DNA of 64,000 bases, from contig NZ_ATUJ01000007.1 of NCBI RefSeq assembly GCF_000420145.1, positions 62,001 to 126,000 on the forward strand, in the 5' to 3' direction. Within the stretch, counting starts at the first letter, position 1. The number at the start of each line of letters is the position of its first letter. A program made the position numbers and the translations under genes. Under the pieces are notes generated by a model. That model was given only the letters and a program-made list of their open reading frames with translations. It did not search any database and had not been told where the DNA came from. Shown piece by piece: positions 17,374 through 25,570 of the stretch. The DNA comes from Paracoccus zeaxanthinifaciens ATCC 21588 (GTDB taxonomy: Bacteria; Pseudomonadota; Alphaproteobacteria; Rhodobacterales; Rhodobacteraceae).

Positions 17374-17865
17374 ATGACCCCGCCCAACGCCCCGAAACTG
17401 GACGACCGCGACATCGCGATCCTTGCGACCCTGACCCGCGAGGGGCGGATCGCCAAGACCGAGCTTGCCGCGCGGGTGAACCTGTCGCCCACCCCCTGCT
17501 GGGACCGCATGAAGCGGCTGGAGAAGGCGGGCCTCATCCGTGGCTACCGGGCCGAGATCGACCTGACCCGCATGGGCCCGCATGTCCATGTCTTCGTCAC
17601 GGTCGAGCTGGACAGCCACCGCGCCGAAAGCTTTCAGACCTTCGAACGCATCATGGCGCGGATGGATGCCGTCACCGGCTGCTGGGCCATCGGCGGGGGC
17701 TTCGATTACCTCATGTCGGTGATCTGTCGCGACATCGCGGAATTCCAGGACATGATGGACGGCCTGCTGGAAAGCCGCGCGGGTGTGCGGCGCTATTTCA
17801 GCTATATCGTGACGAAGCCGGTCAAGGACCTGCCGCCCGTGACGGCGCTGCTGCCGCAAGGGTAA
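17374..17865 (+). CDS. asnC: Lrp/AsnC-family regulator of the ectoine cluster
   Basis: 163 residues. N-terminal HTH (LDDRDIAILATLTREGRIAK, ELAARVNLSPTPCWDRMKRL) and C-terminal RAM ligand domain (GCWAIGGGFDYLMSVICRDI). Lrp/AsnC members called AsnC or DoeX accompany ectoine catabolic genes and work alongside EnuR. The ATG at 17374 follows AGGGGAAC. It is followed by ssd and atf on the same strand after 116 bp. Confidence 0.86.
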   Translation: MTPPNAPKLDDRDIAILATLTREGRIAKTELAARVNLSPTPCWDRMKRLEKAGLIRGYRAEIDLTRMGPHVHVFVTVELDSHRAESFQTFERIMARMDAVTGCWAIGGGFDYLMSVICRDIAEFQDMMDGLLESRAGVRRYFSYIVTKPVKDLPPVTALLPQG

Positions 17866-17981
17866 TTCTCGGGTTCGGGGGGCCTGCGGCAGCGGATTCC
17901 TCTGCGGAATAACTTGCATTCAGTGAAAACCACCCCGCGCCACGGCGCATCCTGACCGCGCAATCAGTCAGGAGGTGGCCC

Positions 17982-19442
17982 ATGTTCGACGATCATCGCA
18001 GCCCGCTGGAAGATCGGCTGGCCGATCCGGGCCTGCTGCCCGGCGCGGGCGATTTCCCCGCCGCAGGACGGCTGGCCGTCCGCGATCCCGCAAACGGCGC
18101 GCTTGTCGCGCAGGTCGCGATCAGCGACGCGAACGGCGCCCGCGCAGCCGTCGATGCCGCGCAGGCGGCCTTCGGGGACTGGTCCACGACCCTGCCCCAG
18201 AACCGCGCCGCGATCCTGCATCGCTGGCACGCGCTGCTGACCGAGGCCAAGGAGGATCTGGCCCGCATCATGGTCGCCGAACAGGGCAAGCCCATTTCGG
18301 AAGCCCGCGGAGAGATCGACTATGCCGCAAGCTTCGTGCAGTTCTATGCCGAGGAGGCCCTGCGCCCGAATATCGAGGGTGTCACCAGCCACCTGCCCGA
18401 TGCCGAGATGGAGCTGTGGCGCGAACCCGTGGGCGTCGCGGCACTGGTCACGCCCTGGAACTTCCCCTGCGCGATGATCACCCGCAAGGCCGCGGCCGCG
18501 CTGGCGGCAGGCTGCACCGTGGTCATCCACCCCTCGGCGGAAACGCCACTGTCGGCGCTGGCGCTGGCCGAACTGGCGCGGCGCGCGGGCTTCCCGGACG
18601 GCGTGGTCAACACGGTGATCGGCGATGCCGCCACCATCGTGGGCGAATGGACCGCCGACAAGCGCGTGCGCGCGCTGTCCTTCACCGGCTCGACCGAGGT
18701 GGGGCGGCTGCTCTATCGTCAATCGGCCGACACGGTGAAGCGGCTGGTCATGGAGCTGGGCGGCCACGCGCCCTTCATCGTCTTCGAGGGCGCCGACCTG
18801 GATCGCGCCGTGGCCGAGGGCATCAAGGCCAAGTTCGCCACCAGCGGCCAGGACTGCCTGGGCGCCAACCGCTTCTATGTCCAGGACGCGATCTATGACG
18901 AGTTCTGCGCCCGCTTCGCCCGCGCGACCGAGGCGCTGAGCCTCGGCGCAGGCATGCAGGATCCCGATATCGGCCCGCTGATCCACGACCGGCAGGTGGC
19001 GAAATCGCAGGCCCATGTGGACGACGCGCTGGAACGCGGCGCGCGCCTGCTGACGGGCGGCGGCGTCGATGCCGAACTGGGTCCGCTGTTCTTCCGGCCC
19101 ACCGTGCTGGCCGACGTCTCCGACGACGCCGCCATCATGTCCGAGGAAACCTTCGGCCCCGTCGCGGCCATCAGCCGCTTCACCACCGAAGAGGAAGTCA
19201 CTGCACGCGCCAACGCCAGCGAATACGGGTTGGTCGCCTATGTCCACAGCATGGACCCGCGCCAGATCTATCGCATGACGCGGGCGCTGCAATACGGCAT
19301 GGTCGCCGTGAACCGCACCAAGGTCACGGGCGCACCGATCCCCTTCGGGGGCATGAAGCAATCGGGGCTGGGCCGCGAAGGCGCCCGCCAGGGCCTCGAG
19401 GCATTCACCGAAATCAAGTATATCTGCCGCAACTGGGCCTGA
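17982..19442 (+). CDS. ssd: NAD(P)-dependent aldehyde dehydrogenase of ectoine catabolism (Ssd/DoeC)
   Basis: 486 residues, succinate-semialdehyde dehydrogenase-like. Catalytic Glu is in MELGGHAPFIVFEG, catalytic Cys in TSGQDCLGANRFYV, and the oxyanion Asn in LVTPWNFPCAMIT. In ectoine breakdown this position oxidises aspartate semialdehyde to aspartate (DoeC), although the gene is usually named ssd. The ribosome site GGAGG lies 8 bases before the ATG. The aminotransferase that makes its substrate follows 11 bp later. Confidence 0.88.
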   Translation: MFDDHRSPLEDRLADPGLLPGAGDFPAAGRLAVRDPANGALVAQVAISDANGARAAVDAAQAAFGDWSTTLPQNRAAILHRWHALLTEAKEDLARIMVAEQGKPISEARGEIDYAASFVQFYAEEALRPNIEGVTSHLPDAEMELWREPVGVAALVTPWNFPCAMITRKAAAALAAGCTVVIHPSAETPLSALALAELARRAGFPDGVVNTVIGDAATIVGEWTADKRVRALSFTGSTEVGRLLYRQSADTVKRLVMELGGHAPFIVFEGADLDRAVAEGIKAKFATSGQDCLGANRFYVQDAIYDEFCARFARATEALSLGAGMQDPDIGPLIHDRQVAKSQAHVDDALERGARLLTGGGVDAELGPLFFRPTVLADVSDDAAIMSEETFGPVAAISRFTTEEEVTARANASEYGLVAYVHSMDPRQIYRMTRALQYGMVAVNRTKVTGAPIPFGGMKQSGLGREGARQGLEAFTEIKYICRNWA

Positions 19443-19453
19443 AAGGAGCAATC

Positions 19454-20824
19454 ATGCTGACGAATGACGAACTTGCGAAATGGGACCGCGAGAGCTTTTT
19501 CCACCCCTCGACCCATCTCGGTCAGTTCGAACGCGGCGAGGCCCCGCAGCGGATCGTGACGGGTGGCGAAGGCGTCCACATCACCGACCGTGACGGCAAC
19601 CGCCTGCTGGACGGGTTCGCGGGGCTGTATTGCGTGAACGTGGGGTATGGCCGCACGCAGATCGCCGATGCCATCGCCAAGCAGGCGCACGAGCTGGCCT
19701 ATTACCACTCCTATGCCGGCCATGGGTCCGAGGCGTCCATCACGCTGGCCAAGATGGTGATGGACCGCGCCCCCGAGGGCATGGCCCGCGTCTATTTCGG
19801 CCTTGGCGGGTCGGACGCGAACGAGACGAACGTGAAGCTGGTCTGGTACTACAACAACATCCTGGGCCGCCCGCAGAAGAAGAAGATCATCAGCCGCTGG
19901 CGCGGTTATCACGGGTCGGGCCTGGTGACCGGGTCGCTGACGGGGCTGGAGCTGTTCCACAAGAAGTTCGACCTGCCCCTGTCGCAGGTGGTCCATACCG
20001 AGGCGCCCTATTACTTCCGCCGCCCCGACCTGAACATGTCCGAGGCCGACTTCACCGCCCATTGCGCGCAGAAGCTGGAGGAGCTGATCGAGGCCGAAGG
20101 CGCCGACACCATCGCGGCCTTCATCGGCGAGCCCGTGCTGGGCACCGGCGGCATCGTCCCGCCCCCCGCCGGCTACTGGGAGGCGATCCAGAAGGTGCTG
20201 GACAAGCACGACATCCTGCTGATCGCGGACGAGGTCGTGACCGGCTTCGGGCGTCTGGGCAGCATGTTCGGCAGCGACCATTACGGCATGAAGCCGGACC
20301 TGATCACCAGCGCCAAGGGTCTGACCAGCGCCTATGCGCCGCTGTCCGCGACCATCGTCGGCCAGCGCATGTGGGAGGTCCTGTCGCGTGGCACCGACGA
20401 GAACGGCGTGCTGGGCCACGGCTGGACCTACAGCGCGCATCCCATCGGCGCGGCCGCGGGCATCGCCAACCTGAAGCTGATCGACGAGCTGGGCCTGGTC
20501 GGGAACGCGGGCAAGGTCGGCGCCTATCTGAACGCGCAGATGACCGCCGCCGTGGGCGATCACGCCCATGTGGGCGAGGTGCGCGGCGAAGGCATGCTCT
20601 GCGCCGTGGAACTGGTCGCCGAACGCGACGGTCGCCGCCTCTTCGACCCGTCCGAGAGCAAGGGCGCCAAGGTCGTGGCCGCCATGCTGAAGCGCGGCGT
20701 CATCGCCCGCGCCATGCCGCAGGGCGACATCCTGGGCTTCGCCCCGCCCCTGTGCCTGACCGAGGCCGAGGCCGACAGGATCGTCGAGGTCACCCGCGAC
20801 AGCATCGCCGAGGTGCTGGGCTGA
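19454..20824 (+). CDS. atf: Class III aminotransferase of ectoine catabolism (Atf/DoeD)
   Basis: 456 residues, fold-type I omega-aminotransferase. PLP lysine in LITSAKGLTSAYAPLSA; the Asp that binds the pyridine nitrogen is in LLIADEVVTGFGRLG. It probably transaminates L-2,4-diaminobutyrate to aspartate semialdehyde, feeding Ssd. Family members also act on beta-alanine and taurine, so the substrate comes from context. A strong terminator follows directly. Confidence 0.87.
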   Translation: MLTNDELAKWDRESFFHPSTHLGQFERGEAPQRIVTGGEGVHITDRDGNRLLDGFAGLYCVNVGYGRTQIADAIAKQAHELAYYHSYAGHGSEASITLAKMVMDRAPEGMARVYFGLGGSDANETNVKLVWYYNNILGRPQKKKIISRWRGYHGSGLVTGSLTGLELFHKKFDLPLSQVVHTEAPYYFRRPDLNMSEADFTAHCAQKLEELIEAEGADTIAAFIGEPVLGTGGIVPPPAGYWEAIQKVLDKHDILLIADEVVTGFGRLGSMFGSDHYGMKPDLITSAKGLTSAYAPLSATIVGQRMWEVLSRGTDENGVLGHGWTYSAHPIGAAAGIANLKLIDELGLVGNAGKVGAYLNAQMTAAVGDHAHVGEVRGEGMLCAVELVAERDGRRLFDPSESKGAKVVAAMLKRGVIARAMPQGDILGFAPPLCLTEAEADRIVEVTRDSIAEVLG

Positions 20825-20833
20825 CGAACCGGA

Positions 20834-20861
20834 CCCCCGCCCCGATCAGGGCGGGGGTTTT
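20834..20861 (+). terminator. Rho-independent terminator after atf
   Basis: Perfect 9-bp GC stem 20834-20842/20849-20857, six-base loop, then TTTT. It closes the asnC-ssd-atf transcript. Confidence 0.9.
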
Positions 20862-20899
20862 CCGTTCACGCGCCGAATTCGTTCCCGCGCAGGCAAAGG

Positions 20900-20936
20900 A
20901 AAAGGGCCGCGTTCCGATCCGGAACGCGACCCTTTT
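20900..20936 (-). terminator. Bidirectional terminator between atf and rpmG
   Basis: Stem CGCGTTCC/GGAACGCG around a 5-base loop, extended by GGG/CCC and AAAA/TTTT arms past one mismatch. It is U-rich in either reading and sits 25 bp after the rpmG stop. Confidence 0.85.
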
Positions 20937-20960
20937 TTCATCGACCGGACGGTCAAGATC

Positions 20961-21128
20961 TTACTTGATCTTGCCTTCCTTGTACTCGACGTGCTGACGA
21001 ACGACCGGATCGTACTTACGAACGGTCATCTTTTCAGTCATCGTGCGGGCGTTCTTCTTGGTGACGTAGAAGTGCCCGGTGCCGGCGGTCGAGTTCAGCC
21101 GGATCTTGATGGTGGTCGGCTTCGCCAT
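20961..21128 (-). CDS. rpmG: 50S ribosomal protein L33
   Basis: 55 residues: [18 protein letters not shown] at the start, then [20 protein letters not shown], typical of L33. It is the cysteine-free form that does not bind zinc. The start is fixed by family length; the longer open frame crosses the promoter and a tRNA gene. It has its own promoter 60-90 bp upstream and a terminator downstream, so it is monocistronic. Confidence 0.96.
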   Translation of the reverse strand: MAKPTTIKIRLNSTAGTGHFYVTKKNARTMTEKMTVRKYDPVVRQHVEYKEGKIK

Positions 21129-21193
21129 GAGTGTCGCTCCTGCTTCGGGGCAATCGCGCGCCGCAAACCCCGTGGAATTCGTATGGAAGCCGC

Positions 21194-21221
21194 CTTTTAG
21201 CTGTCCGTGCTGCGAAGTCAA
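21194..21221 (-). promoter_or_regulatory. rpmG promoter (TTGACT-16-TAAAAG)
   Basis: Minus-strand -35 TTGACT at 21221-21216, 16-bp spacer, -10 TAAAAG at 21199-21194, followed by a GC-rich discriminator (GCGGC). The same -10/discriminator sequence recurs before the first tRNA-Glu gene. Confidence 0.75.
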
Positions 21222-21311
21222 CCGCTTTCGGCGGGTTTTTTCACAAGGTTTTCCACAGACATGCCAACAGCCCCGGACGGGGTTGCAAGGCGTATTCCGA
21301 AGGTAAGGAAG

Positions 21312-21386
21312 TGGCAGCCCGTAGGGGAATCGAACCCCTCTTTCCAGGTTGAAAACCTGGCGTCCTAACCGATAGACGAACGGGCC
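21312..21386 (-). tRNA. tRNA-Glu (TTC), copy 1
   Basis: 75 nt with CCA encoded. The acceptor stem GGCCCGT pairs with ACGGGCT (first pair G-U). The anticodon stem CCAGG/CCTGG encloses loop TTTTCAA with anticodon TTC. The T-arm GAGGGGTTCGATTCCCC is standard. It is identical in sequence to the second copy 167 bp upstream. Confidence 0.97.
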
Positions 21387-21427
21387 ACTTGGTTTCACCG
21401 ACGACATCTGCCGCCCGTGGAAGCCGC

Positions 21428-21455
21428 CTTTTAGCGATCCTTGCGATGGTGTCAA
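21428..21455 (-). promoter_or_regulatory. tRNA-Glu copy 1 promoter (TTGACA-16-TAAAAG)
   Basis: -35 TTGACA at 21455-21450, 16-bp spacer, -10 TAAAAG at 21433-21428, with a GC-rich discriminator identical to that of rpmG. It lies about 40 bp upstream of the tRNA 5' end. Confidence 0.8.
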
Positions 21456-21553
21456 CAGCCTTTCGGCAAGTTTCTCACCCGCGCCGGATCAAGGCGCATC
21501 CCATGCGAAGGGTCCGACCTGGTGGTCAGGGTCCGTTCCGCGATGGAAGGAAG

Positions 21554-21628
21554 TGGCAGCCCGTAGGGGAATCGAACCCCTCTTTCCAGGTTGAAAACCT
21601 GGCGTCCTAACCGATAGACGAACGGGCC
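21554..21628 (-). tRNA. tRNA-Glu (TTC), copy 2
   Basis: 75 nt, same sequence, anticodon TTC and encoded CCA as copy 1. It has a separate upstream promoter, so the two tRNA genes can be transcribed independently. The adjacent gatCA genes use misacylated Glu-tRNA(Gln) as substrate, but the genes are on opposite strands. Confidence 0.97.
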
Positions 21629-21667
21629 ACTTGTCACGCTGCAGGTCTTCCCTGCGGCGTGAGGCGG

Positions 21668-21696
21668 TGTTTAGGCAAAGCCGTTCCGCCCCGCAA
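21668..21696 (-). promoter_or_regulatory. tRNA-Glu copy 2 promoter (TTGCGG-17-TAAACA)
   Basis: -35 TTGCGG at 21696-21691, 17-bp spacer, -10 TAAACA at 21673-21668, and a CCGCC discriminator. It is a weaker match than that of copy 1. Confidence 0.55.
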
Positions 21697-21861
21697 GAGG
21701 AAAAATGCAGCCGTCCCGTTTTTTTCGCCCGGACAGGCCAAACCCCTGAAAAGACGGGCCTTCCCCCCTGCCCCCTTCATCCGCGCGCGCATATGGTGGC
21801 GCGAAATCTTGCGGGATCATCGCGGGCAAGGTAGACCCGCGCCCGAACGAAAGGAAATGTC

Positions 21862-22149
21862 ATGTCGATCACCGAAGACGAGGCCCGCAAGGTCGCGCAT
21901 CTGGCGCGCATCGCGGTCGATGACGCCCAACTGCCGGCTCTGGCGCGCGAACTCAGCGGCATTCTGCATTTCATGGAACAGCTGAACGAGGTCGATGTCG
22001 AAGGCGTCGAGCCGATGACCGGCGTCACGCCCATGCGCCTCAAGCGCCGCGAGGATGGCGTCACCACGGGCGGCATGCCCGAGAAGATCCTGTCGAATGC
22101 CCCCGACGCGCGCGAGGGCTTCTTTGCCGTGCCGAAGGTGGTGGAATGA
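21862..22149 (+). CDS. gatC: Asp-tRNA(Asn)/Glu-tRNA(Gln) amidotransferase subunit C
   Basis: 95 residues, normal GatC length: [19 protein letters not shown] at the N-terminus, [18 protein letters not shown], and the C-terminal RMLSNAP-like segment ([20 protein letters not shown]). It wraps GatA and GatB to stabilise the complex. Ribosome site AAGGAAATGTC. It overlaps gatA by four bases; gatB is not in the window. Confidence 0.95.
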   Translation: MSITEDEARKVAHLARIAVDDAQLPALARELSGILHFMEQLNEVDVEGVEPMTGVTPMRLKRREDGVTTGGMPEKILSNAPDAREGFFAVPKVVE

Positions 22150-23630
22150 CCGAACTGAACCGCATGACCATCGCCGGGGCCCGCGACGCGCTGGCCAAGG
22201 GCGAGACCACCTCGGTCGAACTGACCGAAGCCTGCATCGCCGCGGCCGAGGGCCAGGGCGCGCTGAACGCGTTTGTCCACAGGACCGCGGACATGGCCCG
22301 CCAGATGGCCGCCGAGGCCGACAAGCGCATCGCGGCGGGCAATGCGACCGCCATGACGGGCATCCCCGTCGGCGTGAAGGACGTGTTCGCCGTCAAGGGC
22401 GTGCCGACCCAGGCGGGCAGCAACATCCTCAGGGGTTTCGTGCCCGAATATGAATCGACCGTCACGCGCAACCTGTGGGATGCGGGCGCGGTCATGCTGG
22501 GCAAGCTGAACCAGGACGAGTTCGCCATGGGCTCGACCAACGAATCGAGCTGCTACGGCCCCGCAGTGAACCCGTGGCGCGGGCCGGACGGCCAGCAGCT
22601 GACGCCGGGCGGATCGTCGGGCGGGTCCGCCGCCGCCGTGGCCGCCGACCTGGTGATCGCCGCGACCGGCACGGATACCGGCGGCTCGATCCGCCAGCCC
22701 GCGGCCTTCACCGGCACGGTCGGTCTGAAGCCCACCTATGGCCGTGTCAGCCGTTGGGGCACGATCGCCTATGCCTCCAGCCTGGACCAGGCGGGTCCGA
22801 TGACCAAGACGGTCCGCGACGCCGCGATCATGCTGGGCGCGATGGCGTCGGCCGATCCGATGGACAGCACCTGCGCCGACCTGCCCGTCCCCGATTTCGA
22901 GGCCGCGCTGACCGGCGACATCCGCGGCAAGCGCATCGGCATCCCGCGCGAATACCGCATGGAGGGCATGCCCGATGCCATCGACGCGCTGTGGAAGCAG
23001 GGCGCCGAGATGCTGCGCGACGCGGGTGCCGAGATCGTGGATATCAGCCTGCCCCACGCGAAATACGCGCTGCCGGCCTATTACGTGATCGCCCCCGCCG
23101 AGGCGTCCTCGAACCTCGCGCGCTATGACGGCGTGCGCTACGGGCACCGCGCCAAGCTGGCGCAGGGCGACGGCATCGTCGAGATGTACGAGAAGACCCG
23201 CGCCGAGGGCTTCGGCCCCGAAGTGCAGCGCCGCGTGATGATCGGCACCTATGTGCTGTCGGCGGGCTTCTACGACGCCTATTACAACCGCGCCCGCAAG
23301 GTCCGCGCGCTGATCAAGCGCGACTTCGAGAACGCCTTCGCCGACGGGATCGATTCGATCCTGGCGCCGACCACCCCCTCGGCGGCCTTCGCCCTGGGTT
23401 CGGTCGACAAGGGCGATCCGGTGCAGATGTACCTGAACGACGTGTTCACGGTCACGCTGAACCTGGCAGGTCTGCCCGGCGTCGCGGTGCCGGTCGGTCA
23501 GGACGCGCAGGGGCTGCCGCTTGGCCTGCAGATGTTCGGTCGTCCCTTCGAGGAGGGCGATCTGCTGAACCAGGCATCGGTGCTGGAACGGGCCGCAGGT
23601 TTTGTGGCCAAGCCCGACCGCTGGTGGTAA
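22146..23630 (+). CDS. gatA: Asp-tRNA(Asn)/Glu-tRNA(Gln) amidotransferase subunit A
   Basis: 494 residues, amidase-signature enzyme that releases ammonia from glutamine for transamidation. The Ser-cisSer-Lys triad is visible: Lys in [12 protein letters not shown], Ser in [14 protein letters not shown] and the nucleophile Ser in [13 protein letters not shown]. Full length with a normal C-terminus. It is translationally coupled to gatC. Confidence 0.97.
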   Translation: MTELNRMTIAGARDALAKGETTSVELTEACIAAAEGQGALNAFVHRTADMARQMAAEADKRIAAGNATAMTGIPVGVKDVFAVKGVPTQAGSNILRGFVPEYESTVTRNLWDAGAVMLGKLNQDEFAMGSTNESSCYGPAVNPWRGPDGQQLTPGGSSGGSAAAVAADLVIAATGTDTGGSIRQPAAFTGTVGLKPTYGRVSRWGTIAYASSLDQAGPMTKTVRDAAIMLGAMASADPMDSTCADLPVPDFEAALTGDIRGKRIGIPREYRMEGMPDAIDALWKQGAEMLRDAGAEIVDISLPHAKYALPAYYVIAPAEASSNLARYDGVRYGHRAKLAQGDGIVEMYEKTRAEGFGPEVQRRVMIGTYVLSAGFYDAYYNRARKVRALIKRDFENAFADGIDSILAPTTPSAAFALGSVDKGDPVQMYLNDVFTVTLNLAGLPGVAVPVGQDAQGLPLGLQMFGRPFEEGDLLNQASVLERAAGFVAKPDRWW

Positions 23631-23658
23631 CGTCGGCGGACAAGCGAACGGAGGCGTG

Positions 23659-23988
23659 ATGCGCGGCTGGAAGGTGATCTTTGTGCTGGCGCTGGCCGGC
23701 TGTGGCGTCAACCAGGGTTGGAACCCGAACTATCAGTTCGAGAACAACCCCTATGGCGAATATCGCGCCGCCCGCGAGGCGGCGCTGGTATCGAACAGCG
23801 GCCCCGTGCAGGAGATCCCTGTCGCGCGTCCCTTCTATGCGCCCAAGGCTGCCGATATCGCGAGCAAGGACCCTGTCCCCGCCCCGGCCACCATGGGCGT
23901 GCGCAAGCTGCGGATCGTCAGGCCCGCCGCACAGGCGGACGCCCCGGTCGATATCGCCCCGCAGATGCGGGCCGAACAGGCGCCATGA
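23659..23988 (+). CDS. Small lipoprotein of unknown function
   Basis: 109 residues. MRGWKVIFVLALAGC is a lipoprotein signal with lipobox LAGC, so it is probably membrane-anchored. The mature part is polar and proline/alanine-rich with no domain I recognise. GGAGG precedes the ATG at 23659. It sits between gatA (28 bp) and the amidase (4-bp overlap), suggesting an envelope role with the amidase. Confidence 0.75.
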   Translation: MRGWKVIFVLALAGCGVNQGWNPNYQFENNPYGEYRAAREAALVSNSGPVQEIPVARPFYAPKAADIASKDPVPAPATMGVRKLRIVRPAAQADAPVDIAPQMRAEQAP

Positions 23989-24665
23989 CGCATCCCAGCC
24001 CGAATCATGGCGACAGGCGCGGCCAGCGCCCGTCGCTGATCGTGCTTCACTTCACCAAGATGATCGACGCGGCCTCTGCCCGCGCAAGGTTGTGCGACCC
24101 CGCGGCCGAGGTCAGCGCCCATTGGCTGATCGACGAGGACGGCAGCATCGACGCGCTGGTCCCCGAGGATCGCCGCGCATGGCATGCGGGCGCGGGCAGC
24201 TGGCGCGGGCAGGACGACGTGAACAGCCGTTCCATCGGGATCGAGCTGGCCAATCCCGGCGATCGCCCCTTTGCCGCGCCGCAGATGGCCGCGCTGCGCG
24301 ACCTGCTGCGCGGCATCATGGAGCGCTGGCAGATCGGCCCTGAAGCGGTGATCGCGCATTCCGACCTTGCACCGGGGCGCAAGGACGATCCCGGCCCCCG
24401 CTTCGACTGGGAAGGTCTGGCCCGCGAAGGGCTGGCCGTGTTCACCCGCAGGACCGCCGCCGACGCGCCGCTTGCGCAATCGCTGACGGCCATCGGATAT
24501 CCCGAATGCGACGCCGATGCGCGGCTGGCGGCCTTCCGCCTGCGCCACCGCCCCTGGGCGCGCGGCCCCGAAACCGCTGCAGACCGCGCCGTCGCCGCCG
24601 CGCTTCGCGACTTGACGGCCCAGGGCCCCTCGTCCATATCCGCAGCTGCGCGGAGGGCCGGATGA
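23985..24665 (+). CDS. N-acetylmuramoyl-L-alanine amidase, AmpD-like
   Basis: 226 residues, Amidase_2 zinc fold. Likely ligands are His in LIVLHFTKMID, His in VIAHSDLAPGRKDDPG and Asp of KDDPG; SIGIELANPG is also typical. There is no signal peptide, as in cytosolic AmpD, which cleaves anhydromuropeptides. About 60 residues extend past the catalytic core. The last 18 bases, including the stop, overlap the 5' strand of RNase P RNA helix P1, and the rnpB promoter lies inside this gene. Confidence 0.85.
   Translation: MTHPSPNHGDRRGQRPSLIVLHFTKMIDAASARARLCDPAAEVSAHWLIDEDGSIDALVPEDRRAWHAGAGSWRGQDDVNSRSIGIELANPGDRPFAAPQMAALRDLLRGIMERWQIGPEAVIAHSDLAPGRKDDPGPRFDWEGLAREGLAVFTRRTAADAPLAQSLTAIGYPECDADARLAAFRLRHRPWARGPETAADRAVAAALRDLTAQGPSSISAAARRAG
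24612..24640 (+). promoter_or_regulatory. rnpB promoter inside the amidase gene (TTGACG-17-CATATC)
   Basis: -35 TTGACG at 24612-24617, 17-bp spacer, -10 CATATC at 24635-24640. A start 7-8 bases downstream would fall at the first base of helix P1 (24648). Confidence 0.6.
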
Positions 24666-25024
24666 CCGTGGCGGTGCAGACCGTCGAGGAAAGTCCGGAC
24701 TCCATGAGGTAACGGTGCCGGGTAACGCCCGGCGGGGGCAACCCCAGGGAAAGCGCCACAGAGAACAGACCGCCCGTGTCCGCACGGGTAAGGGTGAAAC
24801 GGTGGGGTAAGAGCCCACCGGGGGACTGGCAACAGGACCCGCATGGCAAGCCCCACCGGGAGCAATGCCGAATAGGGATCGCGCGCGGGGGCAACCCCGC
24901 AGGGCCACCTTGCCCCAGCAGATCCGGGTAGGCAGCTAGATCCGGCCGGCAACGGTCGGGGCAGATGAATGGTCATCCAGCCGCGCAAGCGGTGGACAGG
25001 ATCCGGCTTACAGGCCCTCCGCGC
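24648..25024 (+). ncRNA. rnpB: RNase P RNA, bacterial type A
   Basis: The catalytic RNA of RNase P. Conserved blocks are visible: GAGGAAAGTCCGGACTCC near 24692, ACAGAGAACAGACC near 24758, GGTAAGGGTGAAACGGTG, AGCAATGCCGAATAGGG near 24860, GCAGATGAATGGTC near 24960 and ACAGGATCCGGCTTACAGGCC-like end. Helix P1 is a perfect 12-bp pairing of 24648-24659 with 25013-25024, which sets the ends. The 5' end overlaps the amidase gene by 18 bases and the 3' end lies 8 bases from the converging next gene. Confidence 0.97.
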
Positions 25025-25032
25025 GCATCACA

Positions 25033-25479
25033 TCAGGTTTTCTTCGACTTGGCCCGCGCCTCGGTCGCCTTGGCGATGGCATCGGCGGCCTCGCCCTGCA
25101 TCTTCTGCGCGAACCCCACCATCTGCGCGGCATAGGCCTCGGCCCAGTCGGCAAAGCCCTTGCCGTCGCCGCCCGTCATCTTCATGGCCGAGGCGCGCAT
25201 CTCCTCGCCCTGCTTGCGCATGGTCTCGTACTGGGTTTCCAGCGTGCCCTGCATCTGCTGCCACTGGTTGCGCACGGTATCGCTGGCCTGGGACAGATGC
25301 GCCTGCATCTGGCGGTTGACCTCTTCCTGCTGGGCCATCGCCTGTTCCTGCCACTTGCGGGCCTGGGTCATGGCCTCCTCGCTGTTCTTCGACATGGCAT
25401 CCTGCCATTCGCCCATGCGTTCCTCGAAGGTGCGGGCGTTGTCGGCCAGCGCGTTCAGCATGTCGGACATCTTCATCAT
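25033..25479 (-). CDS. Coiled-coil protein, phasin-like (function unproven)
   Basis: 148 residues, no signal peptide, almost wholly helical with many Gln, Met and Glu. MSDMLNALADNARTFEERMG and EEVNRQMQAHLSQASDTVRN suggest a long amphipathic coiled coil, with a Lys-rich tail AKSKKT. Composition resembles phasins that coat polyhydroxyalkanoate granules, but no pha gene is nearby. Good ribosome site GGAGG before the ATG at 25479. It converges on rnpB. Confidence 0.6.
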   Translation of the reverse strand: MMKMSDMLNALADNARTFEERMGEWQDAMSKNSEEAMTQARKWQEQAMAQQEEVNRQMQAHLSQASDTVRNQWQQMQGTLETQYETMRKQGEEMRASAMKMTGGDGKGFADWAEAYAAQMVGFAQKMQGEAADAIAKATEARAKSKKT

Positions 25480-25514
25480 CGCAGAATCCTCCTGGTGGCG
25501 GGGCGGAATGCGAA

Positions 25515-25547
25515 AGGCCCCCGGTTGCAGGCTGCATCCGGGGGCCT
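25515..25547 (-). terminator. Hairpin terminator after mltG
   Basis: Perfect 10-bp stem 25515-25524/25538-25547 with an internal TGCA/TGCA mini-stem, 24 bp past the mltG stop. It has only a short T run. Confidence 0.7.
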
Positions 25548-25570
25548 CTGCTTGTCAAATGCGATGCGCG

